A stretch of 64,000 bases of DNA from NCBI GenBank assembly GCA_003676145.1, contig NAUB01000024.1, positions 62,001 to 126,000 on the forward strand, written 5' to 3'. Position numbers and translations under genes: made by a program. The notes under the pieces were generated by a model. That model searched no databases, was not told the origin of the DNA, and saw only the letters and a program-made list of their open reading frames with translations. Positions 9,167-18,113 of the stretch are shown here, one piece after another. The DNA is from a gamma proteobacterium symbiont of Stewartia floridana. GTDB lineage: Bacteria > Pseudomonadota > Gammaproteobacteria > Chromatiales > Chromatiaceae. Each line of letters opens with the position of its first letter. Within the stretch, counting starts at the first letter, position 1.

Positions 9167-9199
9167 GGATTCCACCCCACACAGTTCTCAGCCTGAGCC

Positions 9200-9871
9200 A
9201 TGCAATTCGACCCTGAACGGGGCGCTATCGATTGGGATGGCCTCTGGACCTTCGGCCTCACCCTGTTACTGCTGATCGTCGGCATCGGTATCCCGCTGCT
9301 GATCAGCCTGATCTATGTCTACCGGACAGCCTACTCGGCAAGCAACCAATGCGACTGCGACAGTCTGCTGGTCTTCGGCAAGCGATTGACCAGACAGGGC
9401 ATTGATCAGGATTATCATCTGCGGTTGGAAAAAACCCTCGAGCTGATGCAGCACAATCCCTCGTCGACCCTGCTGTTGGTGGGAGGTGCCGCACCAGGCG
9501 AGGATCTCACGGAAGCCCAGGCCGGCCGGGACTATCTGATCGACAAAGGCATCGATGAATCACGCCTGCGTTTGGAGCAACAGTCCCAGAACACTCTGGA
9601 AAATCTGCAGCATGCCCGAACCATGCTGACCCAGCAGGATGCCTATCCGGTGGCATTGATCAGCAATCGCTATCATCTGGCGCGCATCAGCACCATCGCC
9701 ACCAGTCTCAGTCTGAATCATCAACTCTGTGCGAGTGAAGCGAAGCTCCGGTTCAGCCCGCTGCTACTGCCCCGCATGATCATCGAAGCCTGGTATATCC
9801 TCTGGTTCAATACCGGCAAGAGCTGGTCCCGACTGATTCGCAGCGAGCGTATGCTCAACCGGGTCACCTAG
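9200..9871 (+). CDS. DUF218 (YdcF/SanA/ElyC-like) membrane-anchored protein
   Basis: A 223-residue protein with one N-terminal membrane helix (about residues 16-41) followed by a DUF218 domain. The domain shows DSLLVFGKRL at the start, LLLVGGAAPGEDLTEAQ with the Gly-Gly turn and acidic residue, the mid-domain SQNTLENLQHA, and VALISNRYHLAR, where family members carry the conserved Tyr/His. DUF218 proteins include SanA and ElyC, linked to envelope and polysaccharide precursors, but their reactions are not established. The TAG stop is also the first part of a dispersed intergenic motif (see the repeat at 9869). Confidence 0.82.
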   Translation: MQFDPERGAIDWDGLWTFGLTLLLLIVGIGIPLLISLIYVYRTAYSASNQCDCDSLLVFGKRLTRQGIDQDYHLRLEKTLELMQHNPSSTLLLVGGAAPGEDLTEAQAGRDYLIDKGIDESRLRLEQQSQNTLENLQHARTMLTQQDAYPVALISNRYHLARISTIATSLSLNHQLCASEAKLRFSPLLLPRMIIEAWYILWFNTGKSWSRLIRSERMLNRVT

Positions 9872-9892
9872 GGCCTGTTCACGCTAGTCCAA
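9869..9892 (+). repeat. Dispersed AGGGCCTGTT-type motif, copy 1
   Basis: TAGGGCCTGTTCACGC begins on the stop codon of the DUF218 gene. It matches motifs at 15973, 23620, 23803, 33319, 34175 and 38005 over the core AGGGCCTGTT. Confidence 0.45.
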
Positions 9893-9922
9893 TCATCCCT
9901 GCTGTCGGAAACAGCCCCAGAA

Positions 9923-9967
9923 TGGTGCTTTACATGCGCGTTATTTGGTGGGGCCATGCCCCACCAA
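9923..9967 (+). repeat. GGTGGGGC hairpin repeat, copy 1
   Basis: A 45-bp unit starting AATGGTGCTT and ending ATTTGGTGGGGCCATGCC plus CCACC. The last 23 bases are identical to the complement of 36217-36239 and the start is similar (see the second copy at 36217-36260). GGTGGGGC and GCCCCACC pair as an 8-bp stem. A further inverted pair, GGTGCTTT (near 9926) and AAAGCACC (near 10003), encloses it, so it may be the core of a degenerate mobile unit. Confidence 0.55.
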
Positions 9968-10072
9968 TACCGTGATTCAATGTGTGAGGGTGGCCCCTGA
10001 AAAAGCACCAAAACCCATCGCCCGGCCCGGATCAAACTCCGTGTCGGATTGAGGCGTGTTTGTTGGATTTGT

Positions 10073-10100
10073 GCCCGGTATGCCGGACGGCATACCGGGC
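10073..10100 (-). terminator. Strong hairpin at the 3' end of the flavoprotein gene
   Basis: GCCCGGTATGCC, a 4-nt loop and GGCATACCGGGC form a perfect 12-bp stem nine bases beyond the minus-strand stop codon. No T tract follows on either strand. Its place suggests a 3' end hairpin of the flavoprotein transcript, and it also separates it from the convergent polyene genes. Confidence 0.5.
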
Positions 10101-10108
10101 GGCTGGAC

Positions 10109-11347
10109 TCAGCCGTATTGGGCGCAGGCCTTGGCGATAACCGTGACGGTACGTTGGTGATCGCGCACACAGGGATTGTCACTATCCCAGACATATCCGG
10201 CGAGTACCGAACAGATCTGATCTTGCAGTTCGTCCGGCTTGACGGCGCTGTAGAAGATGGTCGGCAGACGATTGTCATACCAGGCGGTCACAAAGGTCCT
10301 GAAGGTGTCCACACCCATCATCAGGTGATCCGCATAGTCTGTCTGCCAATCCACACGCTCGCCCTGCAGCTGACGGATCAGGGTCTTGGCCGCACGGTTG
10401 GATGACTCCAGCGCCAGGGTGACACCGGATGAAAAGACCGGATCGAGGAACTCGGTGGCGTTGCCCATCAATGCAAAGCCATTACCATGCAGCTTTTTGG
10501 CGGATATGGAATAGCCGTTGATTCGGCGTACCGGAAAGGTGAACTCTGCGTTTTTCAGACGCTCTCTGGTGTTCTTGTTGTCATTGATGATCGCCCGCAG
10601 TTTCTCATCCGGATCCTCCGGATAACGGGCCAGGAAGTCCGGTTTGGCGACCACACCCACCGAGGTCTTGCCGTTTGAAAACGGGATGATCCACATCCAG
10701 GCATTGTCCGGGTCATCCAGGGAACAGATCCAGATACGACCCTCCCCTTCCCCTTGCGGGCGGATGTCGCCGGTGACATGGGTAAAGAAGGATTCACGCA
10801 GGGGCAGCATGGAGTTCTCGTCAAGATCCAGCAGACGGGGCAGAACCCGCCCATAGCCGCTGCCATCCAGAATGAAGCGTGCGGTGATCGTGGCCGGTTC
10901 ACCCTGCTCATCTTCCAGCATCGTGGTGGAGCTGCCATCATCGGCGAAGTTCACGTCGGTGACACCATAGCCCCAGAGAACCGGAACACCGCGAGCTTCG
11001 ACACTTTCGGCCAAAACCTTATCGAAATCCTCACGGGGTACCTGATAGGTATACTTCCAGCCCTGGGTGAACTGTTGTGAGAACTGGAAGGTGCAGGTCT
11101 CGTCGCCACGCTTGAAAACCGCCCCGTCCTTGACCATGAATTTCTGATCCTTCACAACATCCAGCAGATCGGCCTCTTCAAGCAGGTCCATGCATCGAGG
11201 CAATAGGCTCTCGCCGATCACAAAACGGGGAAACCGCTGCTTTTCAACCATCATGCAGTTGAATCCGGCTTTGTGGATCAGCGCGGCAGCCGTGGCCCCA
11301 GCAGGTCCGGCGCCAATAATCAGTACATCTGTATCGTATGTCTTCAT
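10109..11347 (-). CDS. Flavin-dependent halogenase-like FAD oxidoreductase
   Basis: A 412-residue FAD enzyme. The dinucleotide site GAGPAG is at residues 12-17, GESLLP at 45-50, DGSG at 161-164 and GNATEFLDPVFSSG at 295-308. WMWIIP at 217-222 exactly fits the WxWxIP signature of flavin-dependent halogenases, and GESLLP is typical of the branch that includes phenol-halogenating enzymes and geranylgeranyl-reductase-like relatives. Such flavoproteins occur in aryl polyene and xanthomonadin clusters, and the xanthomonadin pigments are brominated. It points toward the polyene operon from the opposite strand. Reductase or hydroxylase activity remains possible, since members of this family with the signature are not all halogenases. 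Confidence 0.8.
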   Translation of the reverse strand: MKTYDTDVLIIGAGPAGATAAALIHKAGFNCMMVEKQRFPRFVIGESLLPRCMDLLEEADLLDVVKDQKFMVKDGAVFKRGDETCTFQFSQQFTQGWKYTYQVPREDFDKVLAESVEARGVPVLWGYGVTDVNFADDGSSTTMLEDEQGEPATITARFILDGSGYGRVLPRLLDLDENSMLPLRESFFTHVTGDIRPQGEGEGRIWICSLDDPDNAWMWIIPFSNGKTSVGVVAKPDFLARYPEDPDEKLRAIINDNKNTRERLKNAEFTFPVRRINGYSISAKKLHGNGFALMGNATEFLDPVFSSGVTLALESSNRAAKTLIRQLQGERVDWQTDYADHLMMGVDTFRTFVTAWYDNRLPTIFYSAVKPDELQDQICSVLAGYVWDSDNPCVRDHQRTVTVIAKACAQYG

Positions 11348-11723
11348 GATCTTCCTTCAGAGTGTTGACTCGACAGGTATGAACAAGGGTCGATGATGTG
11401 GATCGGCCCGGCACCCTGTTTCAAGCAGTATCGACCACATCCTTATGATCCTTCAATCTCATCCCTGATGGCTTGTTTTGGCTCACTGCAGCGGCATTGA
11501 GCGATGTTACTTTACTTTTTTTATGAACAGCTTACCAGCATCTCAGGAGTGCATTTCAGACTCTATTGACTTAGCTCATTTTGGACAAACTACGGGTTGT
11601 AAAACAGCAACAAAAAATGTGTCTATTACCCCCTACAAAGGGTCTGAAACCACCAGTTTCTGCTGGCATATCAGTAACCTGTGGAGCGTAACTGAACTGA
11701 CGCGATGCAACAGTCCGTCACCC
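11348..11723. other. Intergenic region between purL and the flavoprotein gene
   Basis: A 376-bp stretch that must hold the end of the purL transcript and the start signals of the flavoprotein gene, both on the minus strand. It is less GC-rich than its flanks, with a T-rich patch near 11509-11522. I see no gene, no clear intrinsic terminator and no repeat in it. Confidence 0.5.
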
Positions 11724-14700
11724 CTAGTCGACCCATCTGCGGGCGTTTCTGAAGAGACGCAGCCAGGGTGCATCCTCTCCCCATCCATCCGGATGCCAGG
11801 AGTGCTGAACCGTTCGGGTTACCCGTTCCGGGTGGGGCATCATGATGGTGACCCGTCCGTCGCGACTGCAAAAACCGGTCATGCCTTCAGGAGACCCATT
11901 TGGATTGGCCGGATATCGGCTCGCCACCTCACCACTGTTCTCCAGATAGCGCAGGGCCATCAGCTCACGGGCTTGTGACTGCTGCTCCTGACTGCGGAAC
12001 TCGGCCCGTCCCTCACCATGGGCCACCGCGATCGGCAGGCGGGAGCCCTGCATGCCGGCCAGCAGGATGGAGGGTGATTCTGTCACTTCAACGGTGACAA
12101 ATCTGGCCTCGAACTGTTCCGATCGATTGCGCACGAAATGGGGCCAATGCTCGGTACCCGGAATCAGTTCATGCAGATTGGATAGCATCTGACAGCCGTT
12201 ACAGACCCCCAGGGCAAAGCTGTCGGAGCGGTTGAAGAAATCCGCGAAGGTCTCTCTGGCCCGCTCGTTGAACAGTACCGATTTGGCCCATCCCTCACCG
12301 GCCCCGAGTACGTCGCCGTAGGAGAATCCGCCACAGGCCACCAGACCTTTGAACTGATCGAGTCGGCTCCGACCCTCGATGATATCGGACATATGCACAT
12401 CCACACACTCGAAGCCTGCGCGGTGAAAAGCGGCTGCCATCTCCAGCTGACCATTCACCCCCTGCTCCCGCAGGATGGCCATCGACGGTCTGATTCCGCT
12501 GGCGATCATCGGTGCCGCCACATCCTCTTCCGGATCAAAGCTGAGGCTGACCTGGATACCGGGATCCGCCTCCTCAAGTCGCTGATACTCCTCATCCGCA
12601 CACTCGGGGTTGTCCCGCAGGGCCTGCATCCGGCGACTGGTCTCCGACCAGGCCTGTTGAAAGGCTTTGCGCTGATCCGCCACGACCGGACTGCCGGATC
12701 GATTGAACTCGATCCGGTCATCGTTGTTGAGGGTACCGATCACATGGCTGCAGCGCCCCAGTCCCGCATCGTTGAGCATTTTCAGAACATCATCGGTATC
12801 GTTGTGGCGTACCTGGATGACCGCACCCAACTCCTCGCTGAACAGAACCGCGCAATCGTCCTCTCCCAGATCGTCGATATCGATGCTCACTCCGCAGTGA
12901 CCGGCAAACGCCATCTCACAGACCAGGGCAAACAGACCACCATCGGAGCGATCATGGTAGGCCAGTAGCAGGTCGCTCTGGTTCAGCTCCTGAATCAGAT
13001 TGAAAAAACGCTGCATGGCGGCGGGATCATCCAGGTCCGCACCGCGATGGCCAATCTGGCCATACACCTGAGCCAGTGCCGAGGCGCCCAACCGATTCAT
13101 CCCCTTACCCAGATCGATCAGAATCAGATCGGTATCGCCCAGGTCGCTGCGTAATTGGGGCGTCAAGGTGCGACGCACATCGGTCACCGGGGCAAAGGCT
13201 GAAATGATCAATGAGATGGGTGCCGTTACAGCCCGCTCCTCACCCTGCTCCTGCCAGACGGTTTTCATCGACATGGAGTCCTTACCGACCGGGATGGCAA
13301 TGCCCAATGCGGGACAGAGCTCCATACCGACAGCCTTGACCGTGTCGTACAGTTTCGCGTCCTCACCGGGATGGCCGGCGGGGGCCATCCAGTTGGCTGA
13401 AAGTTTGATGTCGGAGAGCTGGGCGATGGCGGATGCAGCGATGTTGGTGATCGACTCACCGATGGCCATACGCCCGGAGGCCGGCGCATCCAGCAGCGCC
13501 AACGGGGTTCGCTCACCCATCGCCATCGCCTCACCGGTGTAACCCATCAGACCGGAGGCGGTGACAGCCACATCGGCGACCGGCACCTGCCAGGGTCCGA
13601 CCATCTGATCGCGGGTCACCATACCGGTAATCGAACGATCGCCGATGCTGATCAGAAAGGTCTTGTTGGCCACAGTCGGCAGTTGCAGTACCCGCAGAGC
13701 CGCCTCTTCCAGATCGATATCGGCGAAATCGAGTTCCGGTTTTTGAAATGTCTTGCGACGAACATCCTTGAGCATCCGCGGCGGTTTACCGAACAGCAGA
13801 TTCATCGGGATATCGATGGGATTGTTGTCGAAATGGGCATCGCCGAGGATCAGCTGCTGCTCATCAACCGCCTCGCCCACCACGGCGTAGGGACAACGCT
13901 CCCTTTCACAGATCGCCTTGAACGCGTCCAGCTTGTTCACATCCACGGCCATCACATAGCGCTCCTGGGATTCGTTACACCAGATCTCCATCGGTGACAT
14001 GCCCAGGTCGTCGTTGGGTACTGCCCGCAGCTCGAACTGCCCGCCCAGCCCCGCATCATGCACCAGTTCAGGCAAGGCGTTGGAGAGCCCACCGGCACCC
14101 ACATCGTGAATAAACAGGATCGGATTCTCCTCACCCCGTGCCCAACAGGCATCGATCACTTCCTGACAGCGACGCTCCATCTCCGGATTCGAACGCTGTA
14201 CCGACGCAAAATCGAGATCCTCGGCCGAAGTACCGCTGGCCATACTGGAGGCGGCACCGCCACCCAGACCGATCAGCATCGCCGGCCCACCCAGCACAAT
14301 CAATGGAGAGCCGCTGGGGAATGAGTGTTTTTCAATATGCTCCTTACGGATGTTGCCCAATCCGCCTGCCAGCATGATCGGTTTGTGATAACCGCGAACT
14401 TCCGCGCCATCAGGACCAGGCACTTCAGCCTCGTAGGTTCGGAAATAGCCGCACAGGTTGGGACGGCCGAATTCATTGTTGAACGAGGCGGCGCCGATCG
14501 GTCCCTCGAGCATGATATCGAGTGCCGAAACGATGCGTCCCGGCTTGCCGTAATCCACTTCCCAGGGCATCTCCGCATCGGGCAGTTTCAGATTGGAGAC
14601 GGAGAAACCACACAGACCCGCTTTCGGTTTGGAACCCTTACCCGTTGCACCCTCATCACGGATCTCGCCACCGGAACCGGTTGCAGCACCGGGATCGGGC

Positions 14701-15611
14701 GAGATCGCCGTCGGGTGGTTATGGGTCTCAACCTTCATCAGGATGTTGATCTCCTCCTGCCCATAACCGTAGTTGAGGGTTTCAGGATCGAGCACGAACC
14801 GCTCCGCATCCGGCCCCTGGATTACCGCCGCATTATCCTTGTAGGCCGAAAGCACATCCTTGGGGGAGACCTGAGTGGTATTGCGAATCATCTTGAACAG
14901 GGAGTGCGGCTGGGACTCGCCGTCGATCACCCAGTCCGCATTGAAGATCTTGTGTCGACAGTGCTCTGAGTTCGCCTGGGCAAACATCATCAACTCCACA
15001 TCCGTCGGATTGCGCTGCAGGGATTGAAAGCTCTCCACCAGATACTCGATCTCATCCTCAGAGAGAGCCAGTCCAAGGCTCTGATTGGCACTCTTCAGGG
15101 CATCCAGGCCCCCTTTGATGACATCCACCTGTTTGTATTCGGCTGGTTCTGCCTGCTGAAACAGGCAGCTGGCATCCTCCGCATCCGAAAGCACGGTCTC
15201 GGTCATACGGTCGTGCAGCAGTGCGGCGGCCTGCATGAACTGTTCGCTGCTGAGGGGCTCTCCTTCGATGCTCAGAAAGTGGGCAATTCCGCGCTCCAGC
15301 CTTTGCACCTTCTGCAGGCCACAATGGTGCGCGATATCGGTCGCCTTGGACGACCAGGGAGAGAGCGTGCCCGGCCGGGGTACGACCAGTAACAGAGTGC
15401 CGCTCGGAATTCTGGCGGGCAGTGACGGACCATAGCGTAGAATTGTCTGCAAAACCGCCTGCTCATCCGCCTCCAGGGACTGCTCCACATTGGCAAAATG
15501 GAGATATTCAGACACCAGATCCACCGCAACACCAAGTTGCTCCGAAAGTCGTTTGGTCAGTTTTTGCAGGCGAAAATCGGAAAGTGCGGGCGCGCCACGG
15601 AGAATCAACAT
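11724..15611 (-). CDS. purL: Phosphoribosylformylglycinamidine synthase
   Basis: The large single-chain PurL (about 1,295 residues, normal for gammaproteobacteria) catalyses the ATP- and glutamine-dependent fourth step of purine synthesis, FGAR to FGAM. The N-terminal segment [14 protein letters not shown] fixes the start at the ATG at 15611; a TTG two codons earlier is less likely. The central synthase domain shows [13 protein letters not shown] and [11 protein letters not shown]. The C-terminal class I amidotransferase has the nucleophile in [10 protein letters not shown] and a closing MPHPERV. The gene stands alone. An intrinsic terminator pointing toward it lies about 200 bp upstream (15809-15854). 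Confidence 0.97.
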   Translation of the reverse strand: MLILRGAPALSDFRLQKLTKRLSEQLGVAVDLVSEYLHFANVEQSLEADEQAVLQTILRYGPSLPARIPSGTLLLVVPRPGTLSPWSSKATDIAHHCGLQKVQRLERGIAHFLSIEGEPLSSEQFMQAAALLHDRMTETVLSDAEDASCLFQQAEPAEYKQVDVIKGGLDALKSANQSLGLALSEDEIEYLVESFQSLQRNPTDVELMMFAQANSEHCRHKIFNADWVIDGESQPHSLFKMIRNTTQVSPKDVLSAYKDNAAVIQGPDAERFVLDPETLNYGYGQEEINILMKVETHNHPTAISPDPGAATGSGGEIRDEGATGKGSKPKAGLCGFSVSNLKLPDAEMPWEVDYGKPGRIVSALDIMLEGPIGAASFNNEFGRPNLCGYFRTYEAEVPGPDGAEVRGYHKPIMLAGGLGNIRKEHIEKHSFPSGSPLIVLGGPAMLIGLGGGAASSMASGTSAEDLDFASVQRSNPEMERRCQEVIDACWARGEENPILFIHDVGAGGLSNALPELVHDAGLGGQFELRAVPNDDLGMSPMEIWCNESQERYVMAVDVNKLDAFKAICERERCPYAVVGEAVDEQQLILGDAHFDNNPIDIPMNLLFGKPPRMLKDVRRKTFQKPELDFADIDLEEAALRVLQLPTVANKTFLISIGDRSITGMVTRDQMVGPWQVPVADVAVTASGLMGYTGEAMAMGERTPLALLDAPASGRMAIGESITNIAASAIAQLSDIKLSANWMAPAGHPGEDAKLYDTVKAVGMELCPALGIAIPVGKDSMSMKTVWQEQGEERAVTAPISLIISAFAPVTDVRRTLTPQLRSDLGDTDLILIDLGKGMNRLGASALAQVYGQIGHRGADLDDPAAMQRFFNLIQELNQSDLLLAYHDRSDGGLFALVCEMAFAGHCGVSIDIDDLGEDDCAVLFSEELGAVIQVRHNDTDDVLKMLNDAGLGRCSHVIGTLNNDDRIEFNRSGSPVVADQRKAFQQAWSETSRRMQALRDNPECADEEYQRLEEADPGIQVSLSFDPEEDVAAPMIASGIRPSMAILREQGVNGQLEMAAAFHRAGFECVDVHMSDIIEGRSRLDQFKGLVACGGFSYGDVLGAGEGWAKSVLFNERARETFADFFNRSDSFALGVCNGCQMLSNLHELIPGTEHWPHFVRNRSEQFEARFVTVEVTESPSILLAGMQGSRLPIAVAHGEGRAEFRSQEQQSQARELMALRYLENSGEVASRYPANPNGSPEGMTGFCSRDGRVTIMMPHPERVTRTVQHSWHPDGWGEDAPWLRLFRNARRWVD

Positions 15612-15808
15612 CGTCAAGCCTATGTCTTAGATTTGGAAAGGGCTAATGATACTCGAAAAAGCCCCTCACCCACAGACTTCGTGGCGGGATTGGCTATGGT
15701 GGCGCTGGCGGATGGGATCGAGCGGATTTATGAAAACCCTTGGCAAGGCTATCCACAGCAAACCGTCACAATCTGTTCAGCTGACGAGGCCGATGGAAAA
15801 TTCCAGGC

Positions 15809-15854
15809 AAAAAAAAGGTAGTCCATCACCTCTCAAGCGAAACAATGGACTACC
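15809..15854 (-). terminator. Intrinsic terminator upstream of purL (minus strand)
   Basis: On the minus strand, GGTAGTCCAT (15854-15845) pairs perfectly with ATGGACTACC (15826-15817), with an 18-nt loop, and is followed by eight T (15816-15809). It would end a minus-strand transcript made from 15.9-16.4 kb, before purL. No gene lies in that stretch, so it ends either a small RNA or a purL leader (attenuator). A second small hairpin, TTCGGC/GCCGAA, lies just before it (15859-15874). Confidence 0.7.
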
Positions 15855-15972
15855 ATGATTCGGCACAGGCCGAAAGTTCTCCTCCATAGAGATCCGTAAT
15901 CAGGGGCTATCTCAACCGTTTACTACTGCCTGAAATAAAACTCGATAAACGCATTGTGAATAGCGCTGTAGC

Positions 15973-16014
15973 AGGGCCTGTTTAGACGAATTCAATACGC
16001 CCTGCTGGCCCTAG
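15973..16014 (+). repeat. Dispersed AGGGCCTGTT-type motif, copy 2, with inverted partner
   Basis: AGGGCCTGTTTAGACGAATT begins at 15973; 15971-15977 (GCAGGGC) pairs with 15999-16005 (GCCCTGC), and GGCCCTAG at 16007-16014 is an inverted copy of the motif start. Same family as the motifs at 9869 and 33319. Confidence 0.45.
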
Positions 16015-16413
16015 TCCTTTAAATGGCACCACTCTCCGAAAGCATCGAACAGGTGACTGCCAATAGATGCGGCTCGTAAGTCTGTCATATCCATCAGGCC
16101 GAACCGCTGAAGAATAGACTCTTTCGAATCGTATATTTTGAAATGGTATGAAAGGGAGTGCGACGAACAGCTGCGCAGAGCCGCCCTATGGTGATCGCAG
16201 ATCGAATTCCCTCTCTGACTAAATCCGTTTTATCCATGTCAACATCGTTTTGACTGCCAATAGGCTACCCCAGATCCACTCAGGATCAAAGATGCTAACT
16301 TACTCATCAAGATGGAAAAATGGAGGCCCAGCCAAAGAATGAGAACTGCATCACGCGGAAGGCGAAATTTCATCGATATTGACTTTTCTCAATGAAAGCC
16401 AGCTGTAGCAATG

Positions 16414-16517
16414 TTGAAATATGCTCAAGTCAGCCGGAACACGTTTTCTGGTGGCTTATCTCCTCCATCCTCCTTTGGTATAGCCGCTTCGACGAAATGA
16501 CGAAGCGGTTTTTTTTT
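16414..16517 (+). ncRNA. Candidate small RNA ending at an orphan terminator
   Basis: No plus-strand gene lies upstream of the clear terminator at 16484-16517, so a non-coding transcript is the simplest explanation. TTGACT at 16379-16384 could be a -35 element with a weak -10 around 16402-16411, giving a transcript of roughly 100 nt. It contains CTCCTCCATCCTCC (16460-16473), an unpaired-looking pyrimidine stretch complementary to Shine-Dalgarno sequences, as in several base-pairing small RNAs. I do not recognise a named family. The 5' end is a guess. Confidence 0.35.
16484..16517 (+). terminator. Orphan intrinsic terminator (plus strand)
   Basis: CCGCTTCG (16484-16491), a 9-nt loop and CGAAGCGG (16501-16508) are followed by nine T (16509-16517). 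The orientation is plus, opposite to malQ and purL on either side. The rest of the 961-bp gap (15612-16572) shows no gene I can support. Confidence 0.8.
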
Positions 16518-16572
16518 ACCTGCGCCAACCGCTCTTTGGTCTGATGCCTGAGCGTTCAATAGGTTTTCAACA

Positions 16573-18063
16573 TCAGCGGCCGTACATCTTTACCCGATGC
16601 ATTAAACGGGATTCCGTTTCCGGCTTGACCATCTCCCAATCGAAACGCCAATCCCAGTTGCCTTCAGTTGTACCTGGGGTATTCATACGATGGTTACCGT
16701 CCAGGCCCAGGATATCCTGCAGTGGGATGATCGCCAGATTTGCCCGCGAGGCCAGGGCGGAACGGATCATCGGCCAGGGCATGATCTCCCTTGGTTTACC
16801 CAGATAGTCGTCAACAAATTCACGGGATTGATCATCCAGGCCGGTATACCAGCCCAAGGTGGTATCGTTATCATGGGTTCCGGTATAGACCACCGCATCC
16901 CGGGTGTGGTGAAAAGGCAGATAGGGGTTGTCCGCGCCACCGGAGAAGGCGAACTGCAGAATCTTCATGCCGGGTAGATCGTAGGCCTTACGCAAGGCCT
17001 CAACCTCCGGGGTGATGACACCCAGATCTTCTGCAACCAGCTCCAGGTCGGGCAACTCCCGGTAGAGCACCCCAAACAGTTCCTCTCCCGGCGCCTCCAC
17101 CCAATGACCGTTCACCGCCGTCTCTTCCTCGGCGGGTATTTCCCAATAGGCTTCAAAGCCCCGGAAATGGTCAATCCGCAGCAGATCAAACAGTGTGGAC
17201 TGGGCCTTCAGTCGATTCACCCAGAAACTGAAATTCTCTTCTGCCAACTTATCCCAGCAATAGAGGGGATTGCCCCAGCGCTGTCCCGTCTCAGAGAAAT
17301 AGTCCGGTGGCACACCGGCAACAACCCGCGGATGCCCATCCTCCAGCAGATCGAATATCTCCCGATGGGCCCACACCTCGGCGCTGTCGTGCGCGACGAA
17401 GATCGGCACATCACCAAACAACAGAACCCCACGCTCATTGGCGTACTGTTTGAGGCACATCCACTGGGTATAGAAAAGATACTGCTCGAAACTGACCGCT
17501 TCGATCACCGACTTGAGCCTGGCTCTGGCCATAGCCAGTGCCTGCGGCTTTCGGTCCCGCAGGGTCACATGCCAGTCCCACCAGCAGGCACTCTCTTCCT
17601 GCTTCAAAGCCTGGAACAGGGCATAATCTTCAAGCCAATGCTTCTGTTCCGCCATAAAGCGCTGATAGTCATGGCGCTCCTCATCACTGGCGGAGTCATG
17701 AAATCGTTTGCAGGCGCTCTGTATCGCGTTGGATTTTTCCTCGTCGGAGATCGGCCCTTCCGGCATCTCATCCAGCCAACCCCGCTCAAGCAGCATCTCC
17801 AGGCTGATCAAGCGGGGGTTCCCCGCATAGACTGAGCTACTCTGATAGGGTGAGTTGTCATGCATGGTGGGACCAATTGGCAAGATCTGCCAAACAGTCA
17901 TACCGGAAGCCACCAGAAAATCGACAAAACGATAGGCGTTGCTGCCCAGATCCCCGACAGCCGCTGACCCTGGCAGTGAGGTGATATGCAGCAGCACACC
18001 GGCCCGACGGCGTTTCAACAAGCTGTGAACAGGTTGAGGTTGCGGATCGGCCGCCTCATTCAT
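16573..18063 (-). CDS. malQ: 4-alpha-glucanotransferase (amylomaltase, GH77)
   Basis: A 496-residue MalQ that transfers maltodextrin segments between glucans. Family marks are GVLLHITSLPG near the start, DNSPYQSSSVYAGNP near residue 69, GDVPIFVAHDSAEVW with GH77 spacing, LLRIDHFRGFEAYW carrying the catalytic-type Asp, VAEDLGVITPEV carrying the acid/base-type Glu-Asp, and TGTHDNDTTLGWY near the end. It is the last gene of a minus-strand run with the GH57 gene (50 bp gap) and glgC, a glycogen turnover set. The length is normal for bacterial amylomaltase without an N-terminal extension. Confidence 0.95.
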   Translation of the reverse strand: MNEAADPQPQPVHSLLKRRRAGVLLHITSLPGSAAVGDLGSNAYRFVDFLVASGMTVWQILPIGPTMHDNSPYQSSSVYAGNPRLISLEMLLERGWLDEMPEGPISDEEKSNAIQSACKRFHDSASDEERHDYQRFMAEQKHWLEDYALFQALKQEESACWWDWHVTLRDRKPQALAMARARLKSVIEAVSFEQYLFYTQWMCLKQYANERGVLLFGDVPIFVAHDSAEVWAHREIFDLLEDGHPRVVAGVPPDYFSETGQRWGNPLYCWDKLAEENFSFWVNRLKAQSTLFDLLRIDHFRGFEAYWEIPAEEETAVNGHWVEAPGEELFGVLYRELPDLELVAEDLGVITPEVEALRKAYDLPGMKILQFAFSGGADNPYLPFHHTRDAVVYTGTHDNDTTLGWYTGLDDQSREFVDDYLGKPREIMPWPMIRSALASRANLAIIPLQDILGLDGNHRMNTPGTTEGNWDWRFDWEMVKPETESRLMHRVKMYGR

Positions 18064-18113
18064 CGGTCGTTCCCGCCAATGGAGAGCGAGCGGTTGTGTA
18101 ATCGTCCATTCTG

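Noticed and set aside
11478-11978. 166-codon plus-strand frame at the purL end
   Set aside because: Half lies antisense to purL and the product has no recognisable motif.
15646-15858. 70-codon plus-strand frame upstream of purL
   Set aside because: Trp/Arg-rich composition typical of random frames, and it runs through the purL leader terminator.
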